Source of the DNA: Reichenbachiella sp. 5M10
Lineage (GTDB): Bacteria > Bacteroidota > Bacteroidia > Cytophagales > Cyclobacteriaceae
NCBI RefSeq assembly: GCF_002742335.1
Contig: NZ_MDGR01000007.1
Location: 2,174,501-2,238,500 of the forward strand
Direction of reading: 5' to 3'
DNA: 64,000 nt
Below are positions 9,174-17,580 of the stretch, piece by piece (within the stretch, counting starts at the first letter, position 1; each line of letters begins with the position of its first letter). A program made the translations under genes and the position numbers. The notes under the pieces are model-generated. The model ran no database searches and had not been told where the DNA came from. It saw only the letters and a program-made list of their open reading frames with translations.

Positions 9174-10805
9174 TTAACTATCGGTTGATGTGATTTCTGA
9201 TTTGTACTGTAGAGCTGCCTTCACAAACCTAACAAACAAGGGGTGTGGGTTGAGTACTGTACTTTTGAGCTCAGGATGAAACTGAGCTCCAACGAACCAT
9301 CTATGATCCTTGAGCTCGACAATCTCTACCAAACCTGTTTTTGGATTGATCCCCGAAGCAATCATGCCATTCTTCTCAAAATCAGCCAAATACTTGTTGT
9401 TGAATTCATACCTATGTCTATGTCGCTCCGTGATTTTGGATTGACCGTAAGTTTGGTAAGCCTTTGTCCCTTTTTTGATTTGACACTCATAGGCTCCTAG
9501 TCTCATAGTTCCTCCCATTTCAGTCAGATTCTTTTGATCCTCCATGAGATCGATGATAGCATTTTCGGTCTCCCCGTTCATCTCCCGAGAATGGGCTGAT
9601 TTGAGTTTGAGCACATTGCGTGCAAACTCGACGGTGGCACATTGCATCCCTAGACAGATGCCAAAAAACGGGATATTATTTTCTCTGACGTACTTTATCG
9701 ATTCGATTTTGCCTTCGATCCCTCGCTCTCCAAACCCAGGAGCTACCAACAGGCCGTGCACATTGGACAAGAGTTTTTCGGCATTACTAGAATCTATCTC
9801 TTCTGAAGAAATCCAAGTCACATTGACCTTACATTCGTTGGTCGCTCCAGCATGTACGAATGCCTCGCTGATAGATTTATAGGCATCTTGCAACTCTACA
9901 TATTTCCCCACGAGGGCCAATCTCACCTCATCTGTAGGGTTCTTCAATCGTCCCAAAAATTCTTTCCAGTGCTCCAAGCCTGGCTCCTTCTTGTAAGAAA
10001 ATTTCATTCTAGACAATACACGTTCATCCAGTTTTTCTTTTCTCATCAGCAGTGGCACATCGTAGATGGATTCAGCATCCATAGCCTCTATTACACAGTT
10101 GTGTGGCACGTTGCAAAACAATGCTATTTTTTTCCTCAGGTCTTTAGGTAGCTTATGCTCACTGCGGCAGACCAAAATATCTGGTTGTATACCCGCTTCG
10201 AGCAATTGCTTGACCGAGTGCTGCGTAGGTTTCGTTTTCAGTTCACCTGCCGCATTGAGAAACGGGATCAGAGTCAAATGGATGTTGAGTGAATTGGTCG
10301 GGCCCAATTCGAATCTCGCTTGTCTCACTGCCTCTATGAAAGGCAAAGACTCGATATCACCTACACAACCACCAAGTTCGGTAATCACGAAATCGTACTG
10401 ATCCGTCTCTCCCAGTTTGTAGATACTATTTTTGATTTCATCAGTGATGTGCGGCACTACTTGCACCGTTTTTCCAAGAAACTCCCCTTCTCTTTCTTTC
10501 TTGATCACGTTGTAATAGATACGACCGGTCGTCACGTTGTTGGCTTGAGAAGTCGGCACATTGAGGAATCGCTCGTAGTGACCCAAATCCAAATCGGTCT
10601 CTGCACCATCATCCGTCACATAGCATTCTCCATGTTCGTAGGGATTGAGTGTACCAGGATCGACGTTGATATATGGGTCGAATTTTTGAATAGTGACCGA
10701 AAAGCCCCTGGCTTGTAGAAGTTTAGCCAATGAAGCAGAAATAATTCCTTTCCCTAAAGATGATGTTACTCCGCCCGTAACGAAAATGTACTTTGTAGAT
10801 GTCAT
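9174..10805 (-). CDS. pyrG: CTP synthase (glutamine-hydrolysing)
   Basis: 543 aa, full length. It converts UTP to CTP with ATP and glutamine. The N-terminal amidoligase domain begins with the signature [17 protein letters not shown] (residues 5-21) and carries [11 protein letters not shown]. The C-terminal class I glutamine amidotransferase has the nucleophile elbow GICLGMQ (about residues 383-389) and the catalytic His-x-Glu in QFHPELKS near 512. It is the first gene of pyrG-yidC. Confidence 0.98.
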   Translation of the reverse strand: MTSTKYIFVTGGVTSSLGKGIISASLAKLLQARGFSVTIQKFDPYINVDPGTLNPYEHGECYVTDDGAETDLDLGHYERFLNVPTSQANNVTTGRIYYNVIKKEREGEFLGKTVQVVPHITDEIKNSIYKLGETDQYDFVITELGGCVGDIESLPFIEAVRQARFELGPTNSLNIHLTLIPFLNAAGELKTKPTQHSVKQLLEAGIQPDILVCRSEHKLPKDLRKKIALFCNVPHNCVIEAMDAESIYDVPLLMRKEKLDERVLSRMKFSYKKEPGLEHWKEFLGRLKNPTDEVRLALVGKYVELQDAYKSISEAFVHAGATNECKVNVTWISSEEIDSSNAEKLLSNVHGLLVAPGFGERGIEGKIESIKYVRENNIPFFGICLGMQCATVEFARNVLKLKSAHSREMNGETENAIIDLMEDQKNLTEMGGTMRLGAYECQIKKGTKAYQTYGQSKITERHRHRYEFNNKYLADFEKNGMIASGINPKTGLVEIVELKDHRWFVGAQFHPELKSTVLNPHPLFVRFVKAALQYKSEITSTDS

Positions 10806-10839
10806 TAAGATGTGATTTCAAAACTGTAGTTACGGGGAG

Positions 10840-10869
10840 CAAATTTAGGTCAATCCTATCAATAACAAA
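10840..10869 (-). promoter_or_regulatory. Candidate pyrG-yidC promoter
   Basis: On the minus strand there is a TTTG (complement of 10866-10869), an 18-bp spacer, and a perfect -7 box TAAATTTG (complement of 10840-10847). This places transcription start about 30 nt before the pyrG ATG. The spacer is 1 bp shorter than the usual 19-21. Confidence 0.6.
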
Positions 10870-10973
10870 GGTTGACTCTACTTATTATTTAGATATCTCA
10901 CTTGAGGCCAGCTCTACACTCATTAAGTCCCTAATGCTCTTGATCCTATCTTAGAAAATAAATTCATCCGTTA

Positions 10974-11357
10974 TCATATCGTAATTTCGACACGGTTGCC
11001 TTCTGGATCCAACACAACACTCTCATAATATCCATCCCCAGTACTACGTGGCTCACTCAATATTTGATAACCATCTGTTCGCAGCTTCTCGGTCAACTCA
11101 TCCACCGCGCCGCGATCACCCACAGACAAAGCCAAGTGAGCCCAGCCTAGTTTTTCTACCTCGGAATTAGAAGCGGTGACATCATGGCGCATCATCAGCT
11201 CTAACCTCGCTCCCTCTGTCCAACTCAAGAAATAGGATGAAAACCCTTTGGTTGAGTTTTCATATTTCTGATTGCAACTAGCCTCAAAGTACTGTTGATA
11301 AAAAGTGCGCATTTCTTCTAGGTTCTTGACCCAAAGTCCAATGTGTTCGATTTTCAT
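10974..11357 (-). CDS. VOC (glyoxalase/dioxygenase-fold) protein
   Basis: 127 aa, one vicinal-oxygen-chelate domain made of two beta-alpha-beta-beta-beta modules. It starts MKIEHIGLWVKNLEEMRTFY, with a metal-ligand-type His at residue 5. The centre has LELMMRH and WAHLALSVGD (second-module His), and the end has the typical VVLDPEGNRVEI with Glu. These positions fit a metal-binding VOC enzyme. The substrate is not predictable. It is a single-gene unit divergent from xseA. Confidence 0.85.
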   Translation of the reverse strand: MKIEHIGLWVKNLEEMRTFYQQYFEASCNQKYENSTKGFSSYFLSWTEGARLELMMRHDVTASNSEVEKLGWAHLALSVGDRGAVDELTEKLRTDGYQILSEPRSTGDGYYESVVLDPEGNRVEITI

Positions 11358-11449
11358 TATACAAGCAAACTATCAATGATATGCATGAATAAAAAACGAT
11401 CCATAAAAATCTTCGAACGATCTACGCCCCAACTATTCGGAATCATCTT

Positions 11450-11457
11450 TAGTTTTG
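11450..11457 (+). promoter_or_regulatory. Candidate -7 box of xseAB
   Basis: TAGTTTTG is a perfect TAnnTTTG match 25 bp upstream of the GTG start of xseA. No TTG is found at the expected -33 distance, so support is partial. Confidence 0.4.
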
Positions 11458-11482
11458 GAGCTGATTCCAAACCCTATGCGCA

Positions 11483-12736
11483 GTGGAGCACTTTAGTCTT
11501 TCCGAATTCAATCTTCTAATCAAACAAACCTTGTCCAATCACCTGGCTCCTTCCTATTGGATCGTGGCGGAGATTGGAGAAATGAACGTAGCGCAAAAGG
11601 GACATTGCTATATGGATTTGGTTGAGAAGGAAAACAACTTCATCAAAGCTAAAATGCGAGCGACCATATGGTCCTATACCTTCGCCAGCTTACACAACCA
11701 CTTCGAACACATCGCGGGCACACCACTCAAAAAAGGGATGCAAGTGCTCTTCAATGCTAGTTTTGAATTTCACGAGGTATATGGCGTTAGCCTCAACATC
11801 AAGGACATAGACCCCAATTTCACCCTTGGTGAAAGAGAACGAAAGAAACGAGAAACCATACTCCAACTAGAGCGAGAGGGGATTTTAGATCTCAACAAGT
11901 CTCTCATCCTTCCGCAAGTTCCGCAGCGCATAGCTATCATCAGTTCCGAGAGCGCAGCAGGGTACGGTGATTTCATCAATCAATTCACCACCAATCCCTA
12001 TGGATACAGCGCCGATCTACGGCTGTTTCAAGCGACGATGCAAGGAGACCAAGCCGTACAGTCGATCATTGATAGCCTACATCGGGTCTATGCAATCGAA
12101 GAACAGTTTGATCTAGTGGTACTCATTCGTGGGGGTGGATCTCAAACGGATTTGGATTGTTTTGATGATTACAATTTGTGCGCTCACCTCGCACAATTCC
12201 CCTTGCCAATCGTCACTGGAATCGGCCATGAACGGGACCAAACCATCGCTGATTTGGTAGCCAATGTCCATCTCAAAACGCCTACGGCAGTAGCAGAATT
12301 CTTACTCAATGGCATGATGCAGTTCGAATCGGACATCACCGGACTGTTCGACCAAATCTCTAAATTTGCCCAACGTCTCATCCAATCCAATCAAGAACGA
12401 CTGGTCCAATCCAAACACGTGATAGATATCAAAGCTCAAAACACCGTCCAACGGTGCGGGTATGAACTAGCTCGAATCCAACAAACTATTGAGAGAAAGC
12501 CACCTGAACTGATCAAGACGTATGAACTCGCACTATCATCCATCGATAAACTAATCGATGCACATGACCCCAAACGCATATTGAGAAAAGGATACAGCAT
12601 CACTCAAATAAATGGCGCTTACCTCTCTGATGTGACATCCGTTGGCCCAGGTGATCAAATAGAAACGACTACAGAGGACGCACACATAACCAGTACAATA
12701 AACACTGTCCGATTCACAAAAAACAAAGAATCATGA
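11483..12736 (+). CDS. xseA: Exodeoxyribonuclease VII large subunit
   Basis: 417 aa, beginning with GTG (read as Met: MEHFSLSEFN). The first in-frame ATG (MNVAQKG) would delete the start of the OB fold, so the GTG start is favoured. The N-terminal OB-fold DNA-binding domain (about residues 1-100) includes VAEIGEMN...GHCYMDL. The catalytic domain carries QRIAIISSESAAGYGDF, LIRGGGSQTDLDCFDDY and GIGHERDQTIAD (about 135-265). A coiled-coil C-terminal region follows. It degrades single-stranded DNA from both ends. It overlaps xseB by 4 bp (ATGA). Confidence 0.96.
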   Translation: MEHFSLSEFNLLIKQTLSNHLAPSYWIVAEIGEMNVAQKGHCYMDLVEKENNFIKAKMRATIWSYTFASLHNHFEHIAGTPLKKGMQVLFNASFEFHEVYGVSLNIKDIDPNFTLGERERKKRETILQLEREGILDLNKSLILPQVPQRIAIISSESAAGYGDFINQFTTNPYGYSADLRLFQATMQGDQAVQSIIDSLHRVYAIEEQFDLVVLIRGGGSQTDLDCFDDYNLCAHLAQFPLPIVTGIGHERDQTIADLVANVHLKTPTAVAEFLLNGMMQFESDITGLFDQISKFAQRLIQSNQERLVQSKHVIDIKAQNTVQRCGYELARIQQTIERKPPELIKTYELALSSIDKLIDAHDPKRILRKGYSITQINGAYLSDVTSVGPGDQIETTTEDAHITSTINTVRFTKNKES

Positions 12737-12924
12737 GCAAGAAAAAAACAATATCTTATCAAGAAGCCTACGAAGAACTCCAAGCAATCTCAGAACAATT
12801 GGAAAGCGGAGAAGCCAACATCGATCAACTCACCGATCTAGTCAAACGTGCCAAAGCATTGGTCAAAATTTGTCAAGACAAGTTGAGGTCTACAGAAAAG
12901 GAATTGAACGAAGAAAATGAATAG
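12733..12924 (+). CDS. xseB: Exodeoxyribonuclease VII small subunit
   Basis: 63 aa, two helices. It matches the XseB pattern: SYQEAYEELQAISEQLESGEANIDQLTDLVKRA, with the C-x-D/KLR segment CQDKLRSTEKEL near residues 49-60. Several copies bind the coiled coil of XseA to form the active nuclease. It starts within the xseA stop (ATGA overlap), which suggests translational coupling. Confidence 0.95.
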   Translation: MSKKKTISYQEAYEELQAISEQLESGEANIDQLTDLVKRAKALVKICQDKLRSTEKELNEENE

Positions 12925-12948
12925 TGCTACGGATTGTGCTTTGAATCT

Positions 12949-13611
12949 CTACAAATCATCAAACAAATCTCTCTCTATCGCATACACAACCAATCCTGCG
13001 ACATTTTTGCACCCTGTCTTCTCCAGTAGGTTGCGCTTGTGAGCATCCACCGTACGCATCCCGATAAACAATTCCTCAGATATTTCAGCGTTGGTGTATT
13101 CTTTGCAAATGAGGTGCAAGACCTCTTGTTCGCGGGATGTGAGAGGAATCTCCAGACTCAAGCGCTGCTTGACATCAGGACGTTTGTTGCTATCATGCAC
13201 GATGATATCCGTCACCTCATGCGAGTAATAGGTTTTGCCAGCCACCACAGCTGATATCGCTTCGTAGAGTTCCTCTTCGGTACAGTTTTTCAACAAATAC
13301 CCATTGGCACCTGCCTTCATCATTTGCTTGATGTGATGGCTCTCGCTGAGCATGGTCAAGGCCAGTATTTTGACCTCTGCGTCGTATTCTCGGATCTTCT
13401 CTGTCATCTCGATCCCTGTCATCTCTGGCATGAGAATATCCGCAATCACCACATCTGGCTGAGCGTTGGTATAGCTCTCTAGCGCTTCTTTCCCATCAGC
13501 CGCCTCTGCCACAATTTCATAACTGGTATTATCATCCAAAAAGGTCTTTATTCCTTCTCGAATCATCTTGTGATCATCCACCAATAGGATTTTCAACTTA
13601 TCCTGAGACAT
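12949..13611 (-). CDS. NarL/FixJ-family response regulator
   Basis: 220 aa. The receiver domain (residues 5-120) has the acidic pair in LLVDDHK, the phospho-acceptor Asp in VVIADILMPEMTG, and the Lys in LLKNCTEEE. A C-terminal LuxR-type HTH (about 150-212) contains LTSREQEVLHLICKEYTNAEISEELFI and RTVDAHKRNLLEK. It overlaps the 3' end of the histidine kinase gene by 14 bp, making an evident cognate pair. Its targets are unknown, but the unusual non-coding array at 15.38-15.78 kb lies just upstream of the pair. Confidence 0.95.
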   Translation of the reverse strand: MSQDKLKILLVDDHKMIREGIKTFLDDNTSYEIVAEAADGKEALESYTNAQPDVVIADILMPEMTGIEMTEKIREYDAEVKILALTMLSESHHIKQMMKAGANGYLLKNCTEEELYEAISAVVAGKTYYSHEVTDIIVHDSNKRPDVKQRLSLEIPLTSREQEVLHLICKEYTNAEISEELFIGMRTVDAHKRNLLEKTGCKNVAGLVVYAIERDLFDDL

Positions 13612-15205
13612 CTTCTTTATTTGTTAGGTATGGTACTTCGATTAAAATATGTGTGCCCCTTTCTTTGGCACTATCTATATGCAACTGTCCTCCAATAGAG
13701 GTCGCTCTATTCTTCATGTTGTTGATGCCAAACCCATGCTCAGCATCCAATACATCTTCTGTATCAAACCCTACTCCGTCATCATCTATCGTCAATATCA
13801 GCGAACCCTCATGACGCATAAGCTGGATAGTAGCACTATGGGCATGAGCGTATTTGATGATGTTGGTCACTGCCTCTTGAGTTATGCGAAACAAAGACAA
13901 CGCTACGTTGATAGGCAATCGCTTGTCTGGGATATTGTTCAAAAATTCAAACTTGGTCTCGACCAGATCAGCCAACCCTTCGAGCATAGACTCAACCGCT
14001 GCATGATAGCCATAGTCCTCGATCGTCTTGGGCATCAAACGATGGCTCAAACTGCGTGTTTCAACAATCGCCTCCTTGAGAGACCCCGATGCGCTGATCA
14101 AATACCTCATGGCATCATCTTGAGACACCAATTTCTTGGCATGTTCCAAATTGAGATGTGCTGTGGTCAAAACCTGCTGTAGGTTGTCATGTATCTCACG
14201 TGAAAAATGGCTTCTTTCTCGGTCTTCAGTCTCCAAAGTAGCTGCTACGACTTTCTCATGACTTTTGACTCGATCCGTAATATCAATGATACATCCTTCG
14301 AGAAGTCTCTCTCCATGCCTGCTTTGCTGAATCACTCCTTGCTCCCACAACCAGCGTTCGTTGCCCTTTTTGTCCCGAATACGGTAATTGACACGATAGT
14401 ATTCTCCTCTCTTGAGTTGACGGCTGACCTCTGTCCACACATAATCTTGATCATTGGGGTGAATGAGCTGCGCAAACGTCAACTCCGTGCGTACATCCGT
14501 AAACTCATCCGGCTCGTACCCTGTCAATTCCTTGACGTAAGGACTGATATATTTCATCGTCCATTGCTGATCCATCAGACAACGAAACACAATTCCAGGG
14601 ATATTGCGCACCAAAGATTCATATTGATGGTTTCGTTCGATGATTTGCGTGGCTTGCTGCACAACCTCATGCTCCAGTGATCTTCTGTAAATGATTTTGG
14701 AGAGCGTCGCTCCGATGGCACTCGCTAGTGATTGCAACACAGATATGATAGACTCACTCCAGTCACGCTCATATTCTACAGTTGCCAAACTCAAAACTCC
14801 CCACCATTGATCCTCTACGAAAATAGGTACCAACAAGCCCGATTTACCTCCAGTTTGCTCGAGGTGTTCGATAACTTCAGGTGGTGCAGTACTCTTCTTA
14901 AACGAGAACATGATTCCTTTGTGCACACTCGTATGTTGGGAAACAAATTGCCCGACATGATTAGAAGTGTTGAGATCGATACGCTTCTGATCGTAGACCT
15001 TCATCCAGTGATGCTTGACCGTCATCACCATTCCCTCCTTCGTATGTAGCAACTCCGAGACGAACACATCTACGTCAAACACCTCCCCTATATGCTTCAA
15101 AGACACGTCCAAAGCCTCTTCAAAATTTGGGTTCACGATCAACTCGGTGATGGCGTTGCATACACCAACCAAAGCTTGGTCATTCGAATTTTGAGTCACA
15201 GGCAT
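13598..15205 (-). CDS. Cytosolic GAF-PAS sensor histidine kinase (HisKA_3 type)
   Basis: About 535 aa from the ATG at 15205 (MPVTQNSND). Starting further upstream would add 35 residues of unlikely composition. Order of domains: GAF (about 20-180), PAS with PAC (about 195-330, including YISPYVKELTGYEPDEF and RWLWEQGV), a HisKA_3 dimerisation helix with the phospho-acceptor His in HFSREIHDNLQQ (about 345), and a HATPase with ITQEAVTNIIKYAHA, DDDGVGFD and GFGINNMKNRA. No membrane segment is seen, so the signal is probably cytoplasmic. It pairs with the overlapping response regulator. Confidence 0.93.
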   Translation of the reverse strand: MPVTQNSNDQALVGVCNAITELIVNPNFEEALDVSLKHIGEVFDVDVFVSELLHTKEGMVMTVKHHWMKVYDQKRIDLNTSNHVGQFVSQHTSVHKGIMFSFKKSTAPPEVIEHLEQTGGKSGLLVPIFVEDQWWGVLSLATVEYERDWSESIISVLQSLASAIGATLSKIIYRRSLEHEVVQQATQIIERNHQYESLVRNIPGIVFRCLMDQQWTMKYISPYVKELTGYEPDEFTDVRTELTFAQLIHPNDQDYVWTEVSRQLKRGEYYRVNYRIRDKKGNERWLWEQGVIQQSRHGERLLEGCIIDITDRVKSHEKVVAATLETEDRERSHFSREIHDNLQQVLTTAHLNLEHAKKLVSQDDAMRYLISASGSLKEAIVETRSLSHRLMPKTIEDYGYHAAVESMLEGLADLVETKFEFLNNIPDKRLPINVALSLFRITQEAVTNIIKYAHAHSATIQLMRHEGSLILTIDDDGVGFDTEDVLDAEHGFGINNMKNRATSIGGQLHIDSAKERGTHILIEVPYLTNKEDVSG

Positions 15206-15377
15206 CGCGTTTAAATGGAGTTTGAAATTAAAACAAAAACAGACAACAGGCGAACAAAGTCCTCCGAAAATAACGCTGTAAAAAGAAATAGGAAGCACGA
15301 GGTACCGCAACTTCCTATCCTAAAAGGTAATGCGACTTCAAAAAAGTCGATCATTATAAGTAGAATCCATTTCTCAT

Positions 15378-15443
15378 AAAAAGACCGGGAAATCTATATG
15401 ACCTTTGCCATTCGATTCCCCGGTCAAAACCAACCTAACCTAT
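15378..15443 (-). ncRNA. Box-hairpin unit A (putative small RNA or attenuator)
   Basis: Read on the minus strand: the box TAGGTTGGTTTT (complement of 15426-15437), then a hairpin pairing GACCGGGGAATC with GATTTCCCGGTC (complements of 15414-15425 and 15383-15394; 12 bp with one G-U), then TTTTT. This is the form of an intrinsic terminator placed directly after a conserved sequence. It is one of three tandem copies sharing the box and not the stem sequence. No open reading frame is associated. Whether it is a short RNA, an attenuator or a protein-binding site is not known. Confidence 0.4.
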
Positions 15444-15526
15444 CTTTAATTTCTCACTGCTGACTCATGCAAAGATTAGGCCCTTTGTTGTTTAATGATC
15501 GAGTCATACATCATATCTTGGCTGAT

Positions 15527-15599
15527 AAAAAAAGCTGAGGAACTCCACTTCACCTGTATCAACTTCACGTTGTTCCTCAACTTACAAAAACCAACCTAT
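15527..15599 (-). ncRNA. Box-hairpin unit B (putative small RNA or attenuator)
   Basis: On the minus strand the box ATAGGTTGGTTTTT (complement of 15586-15599) leads, within a few bases, into a hairpin pairing AGTTGAGGAAC (complement of 15572-15582) with GTTCCTCAGCT (complement of 15533-15543), followed by seven T. The loop holds a smaller hairpin CAAC-GTGAA-GTTG. The box is identical to units A and C over 12 bases, while the stem is different. Confidence 0.4.
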
Positions 15600-15704
15600 G
15601 CTCTTTGGTACTGTAAACCGACTCTAAGAGCCGGCTTTGATCTATCATCACTCCTAGTTAGGAATGTTAGCTGGTCAAGATCTTGTTTCTTGTGGTTTGC
15701 TTTG

Positions 15705-15775
15705 AAAATAAGGGGCTGCTCCTTCACGATTCCTCTACACTCAGCCCCTCGTTTAACTTCCAAAAACCAACCTAT
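15705..15775 (-). ncRNA. Box-hairpin unit C (putative small RNA or attenuator)
   Basis: On the minus strand the box ATAGGTTGGTTTTT (15762-15775 complement) is followed by a hairpin pairing AGGGGCTG (complement of 15742-15749) with CAGCCCCT (complement of 15711-15718), then TATTTTC. The loop shares GAGGAATCGTG with sequence about 100 bp further upstream, and CGTGAAG with the loop of unit B. It is the first of the three units in the direction of transcription. Confidence 0.4.
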
Positions 15776-16134
15776 ATTTTTCGCCAGCCTCCTTGACTCG
15801 CTGTGTATCTCGTTTGATTACAATACAAAGGTGCCACGATTCCTCCAGCTGTGTAATAGTGAAATACCTACATCATACAAATAGGTGAAATACCGATGTC
15901 CCTGAGCACGAGTAAAAACTGAACAAAATGAGGTTGATCCGAAACACTAATCAGTCACTCCTAGACTGCCCTATGGACAGCTCATTCACAAGCAACTCTG
16001 ACCTGTAAAAATACTTACACTTGTAATCAGAAATATATTTAAACAACTGATTAAACGTTTTTTACACTATTTTGAACCACTATTGATTGATTCACATATT
16101 CTGATAAACAGGTTAGTCAATTCAATGATTGGAT
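15776..16134. other. Non-coding stretch upstream of the box-hairpin array
   Basis: No convincing ORF. The only structure I can point to is a 10-bp direct repeat GTGAAATACC at 15859-15868 and 15885-15894 (26-bp period), a second copy of CACGATTCCTC near 15835, and AT-rich sequence toward the promoter of the lipoprotein gene at 16171. A plus-strand ORF at 15495-15884 crosses the hairpins and is judged spurious. Confidence 0.5.
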
Positions 16135-16142
16135 TATATTTG
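16135..16142 (+). promoter_or_regulatory. Candidate -7 box for the 16.2-18.6 kb gene set
   Basis: TATATTTG is a perfect TAnnTTTG match 28 bp before the ATG at 16171. At the expected -33 distance there is only GTTA in place of TTG. Confidence 0.5.
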
Positions 16143-16170
16143 TTATTGATATAACCAAACAAATACTACC

Positions 16171-16698
16171 ATGAAAGTAAAACAATACCTATCACAAGCA
16201 TTCCTTGCTGCATTGGTCGTAGCTACATTCTCTTGTAAAGACGACGATGAACTAGCACTTATCAGCAGCGAGTTTGATTACAAATCAGGTGATGCAGTTG
16301 ACATTCAATTCATCGTAAACGATGATACAGGAGATGTCTCCGAAACAATAGACATTGCAGATCTAGCCAATAGAACAGATGAATTCTATGTACGACTGAC
16401 ATTTACTGATGCAGACAAAAACATGGAGCGCCTCTACTCTAATCAAAACATAGATGGAGCAGGTGTCAAAGCACACAAATTGACAGACAATGCACTCAGC
16501 GATGGTTCTTTAGTTATTGATTCGCACGATCAAGATGATTTTGATCTAGTGATTCCGTTTCCTGTGCTCAACAGTGAACAAATCGAAGATGGCAAATCAG
16601 TAGTATATCAAATTTGGACGACTGATGGTGAAGGTGAATTTGACAACCCAAACCGAAACTTCACGATGGGGATTGCTACACTGACGGTCAACTACTAA
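16171..16698 (+). CDS. Secreted lipoprotein of unknown function
   Basis: 175 aa. It has a lipoprotein signal peptide with lipobox ATFSC (Cys22), followed directly by KDDDE. That Lys plus acidic run is the Bacteroidota export signal for surface display of lipoproteins. The mature part is acidic and predicted to be beta-rich. No known family is recognised. It is the first of three same-strand genes (lipoprotein, beta-barrel-like protein, S41 peptidase) that probably form an operon. Confidence 0.85.
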   Translation: MKVKQYLSQAFLAALVVATFSCKDDDELALISSEFDYKSGDAVDIQFIVNDDTGDVSETIDIADLANRTDEFYVRLTFTDADKNMERLYSNQNIDGAGVKAHKLTDNALSDGSLVIDSHDQDDFDLVIPFPVLNSEQIEDGKSVVYQIWTTDGEGEFDNPNRNFTMGIATLTVNY

Positions 16699-16730
16699 TT
16701 TAGAATTCACTCACTGTAAATCCGTCTTAG

Positions 16731-17573
16731 ATGAAACACGTTATACTATCGGCATGCCTTTTTATGGCATGCCTTTCTCCAACCCTCGGGCAAACCACAA
16801 AAGCCCCAAGAAGCACCTTCATCGATATTGGTTTAGGACTTGACTTTAGCAACTTTAGAGATTTTGGCACTTCGCCACTTGTATACAGTGGTGCTCCAAA
16901 ACATGTGCACCTCAATGCCCTGTCCTTCAACAAAGAAAAGGATATCAGCTACGGTGCATCTTTCAACTTCGGCAACTACAGTAGTGTCGTTGGTGATCAA
17001 GTGGCTTTAGCCCAGGTCAAAACATTGGCATTATATTATATGCACTTGTTTGAGATCAAAGCCATTTCATCTGACAAATGGAATATCAAAGCAGGCGGAC
17101 AACTGAACACTACTGGAAACTTCCGGATCAATCCATCGCTACAAAATGCACAATTAGGCTATGAGGTGTTTGTCAATATCATGGGCTCTGCAAAGGTCAC
17201 TTTGGATTTGTCACGAGAAAGTGAGCAAAGCAAGAAGTTTCTTTTCATCAAGTACACTGCCAAGCCTCGAAAGAGAGATTTGTCGTACAACTTGAATGTA
17301 GGCATCGTCAACAACAACGCTAGAAATGGCTACAACTACATCAGTCAAGATGCTGTACTCAACGACGCAGGACTATTCAAAGGCTATGAAATCAATTCTT
17401 TCTCAGGATTCAGAATGAGTTCTCAGCTGGCTTACACTTCACACCTTAGAAGCAGTAATAACGCCTTCAGATACGCATACAGCTGGGACATGTACAAATC
17501 AGGCGAAGACATCAACCCATTCGAAATGGCGCACCACACGCTTTCCTTCGCATTCTTGTTCAGTATAAAATAG
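16731..17573 (+). CDS. Secreted, probably outer-membrane beta-barrel protein
   Basis: 280 aa. The signal peptide ends near ...LSPTLGQ (residue 21). The rest is rich in alternating polar/aromatic beta strands such as SYGASFNFGNYSS and HTLSFAFLFSIK; the C-terminal strand ends in an aliphatic-aromatic pattern as in outer-membrane barrels. No specific family is recognised. It sits between a surface lipoprotein and an S41 peptidase lipoprotein with gaps of 32 and 7 bp. Confidence 0.75.
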   Translation: MKHVILSACLFMACLSPTLGQTTKAPRSTFIDIGLGLDFSNFRDFGTSPLVYSGAPKHVHLNALSFNKEKDISYGASFNFGNYSSVVGDQVALAQVKTLALYYMHLFEIKAISSDKWNIKAGGQLNTTGNFRINPSLQNAQLGYEVFVNIMGSAKVTLDLSRESEQSKKFLFIKYTAKPRKRDLSYNLNVGIVNNNARNGYNYISQDAVLNDAGLFKGYEINSFSGFRMSSQLAYTSHLRSSNNAFRYAYSWDMYKSGEDINPFEMAHHTLSFAFLFSIK

Positions 17574-17580
17574 CCAACTC

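Noticed and set aside
14192-14207. parS-like sequence TATCTCACGTGAAAAA
   Set aside because: It matches the parS consensus at 13 of 16 bases only, and lies in codons for the conserved kinase box HFSREIH, which explains it.
15383-15433. tRNA-like look of unit A (GACCGGG...TTCGATT...CCCGGTC...CCA)
   Set aside because: Only about 43 nt separate the arms, the bases around TTCGATT do not form a T-stem, and there is no D- or anticodon arm. The other two units share the layout without any tRNA likeness.
15426-15774. Box copies as integron attC core sites
   Set aside because: The box does not fit GTTRRRY, there is no integrase, and no gene cassettes lie between copies.
15495-15884. 129-aa plus-strand ORF
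   Set aside because: It crosses two of the hairpins and both boxes B and C, shows no protein-like pattern, and runs against the direction in which the hairpins make sense.
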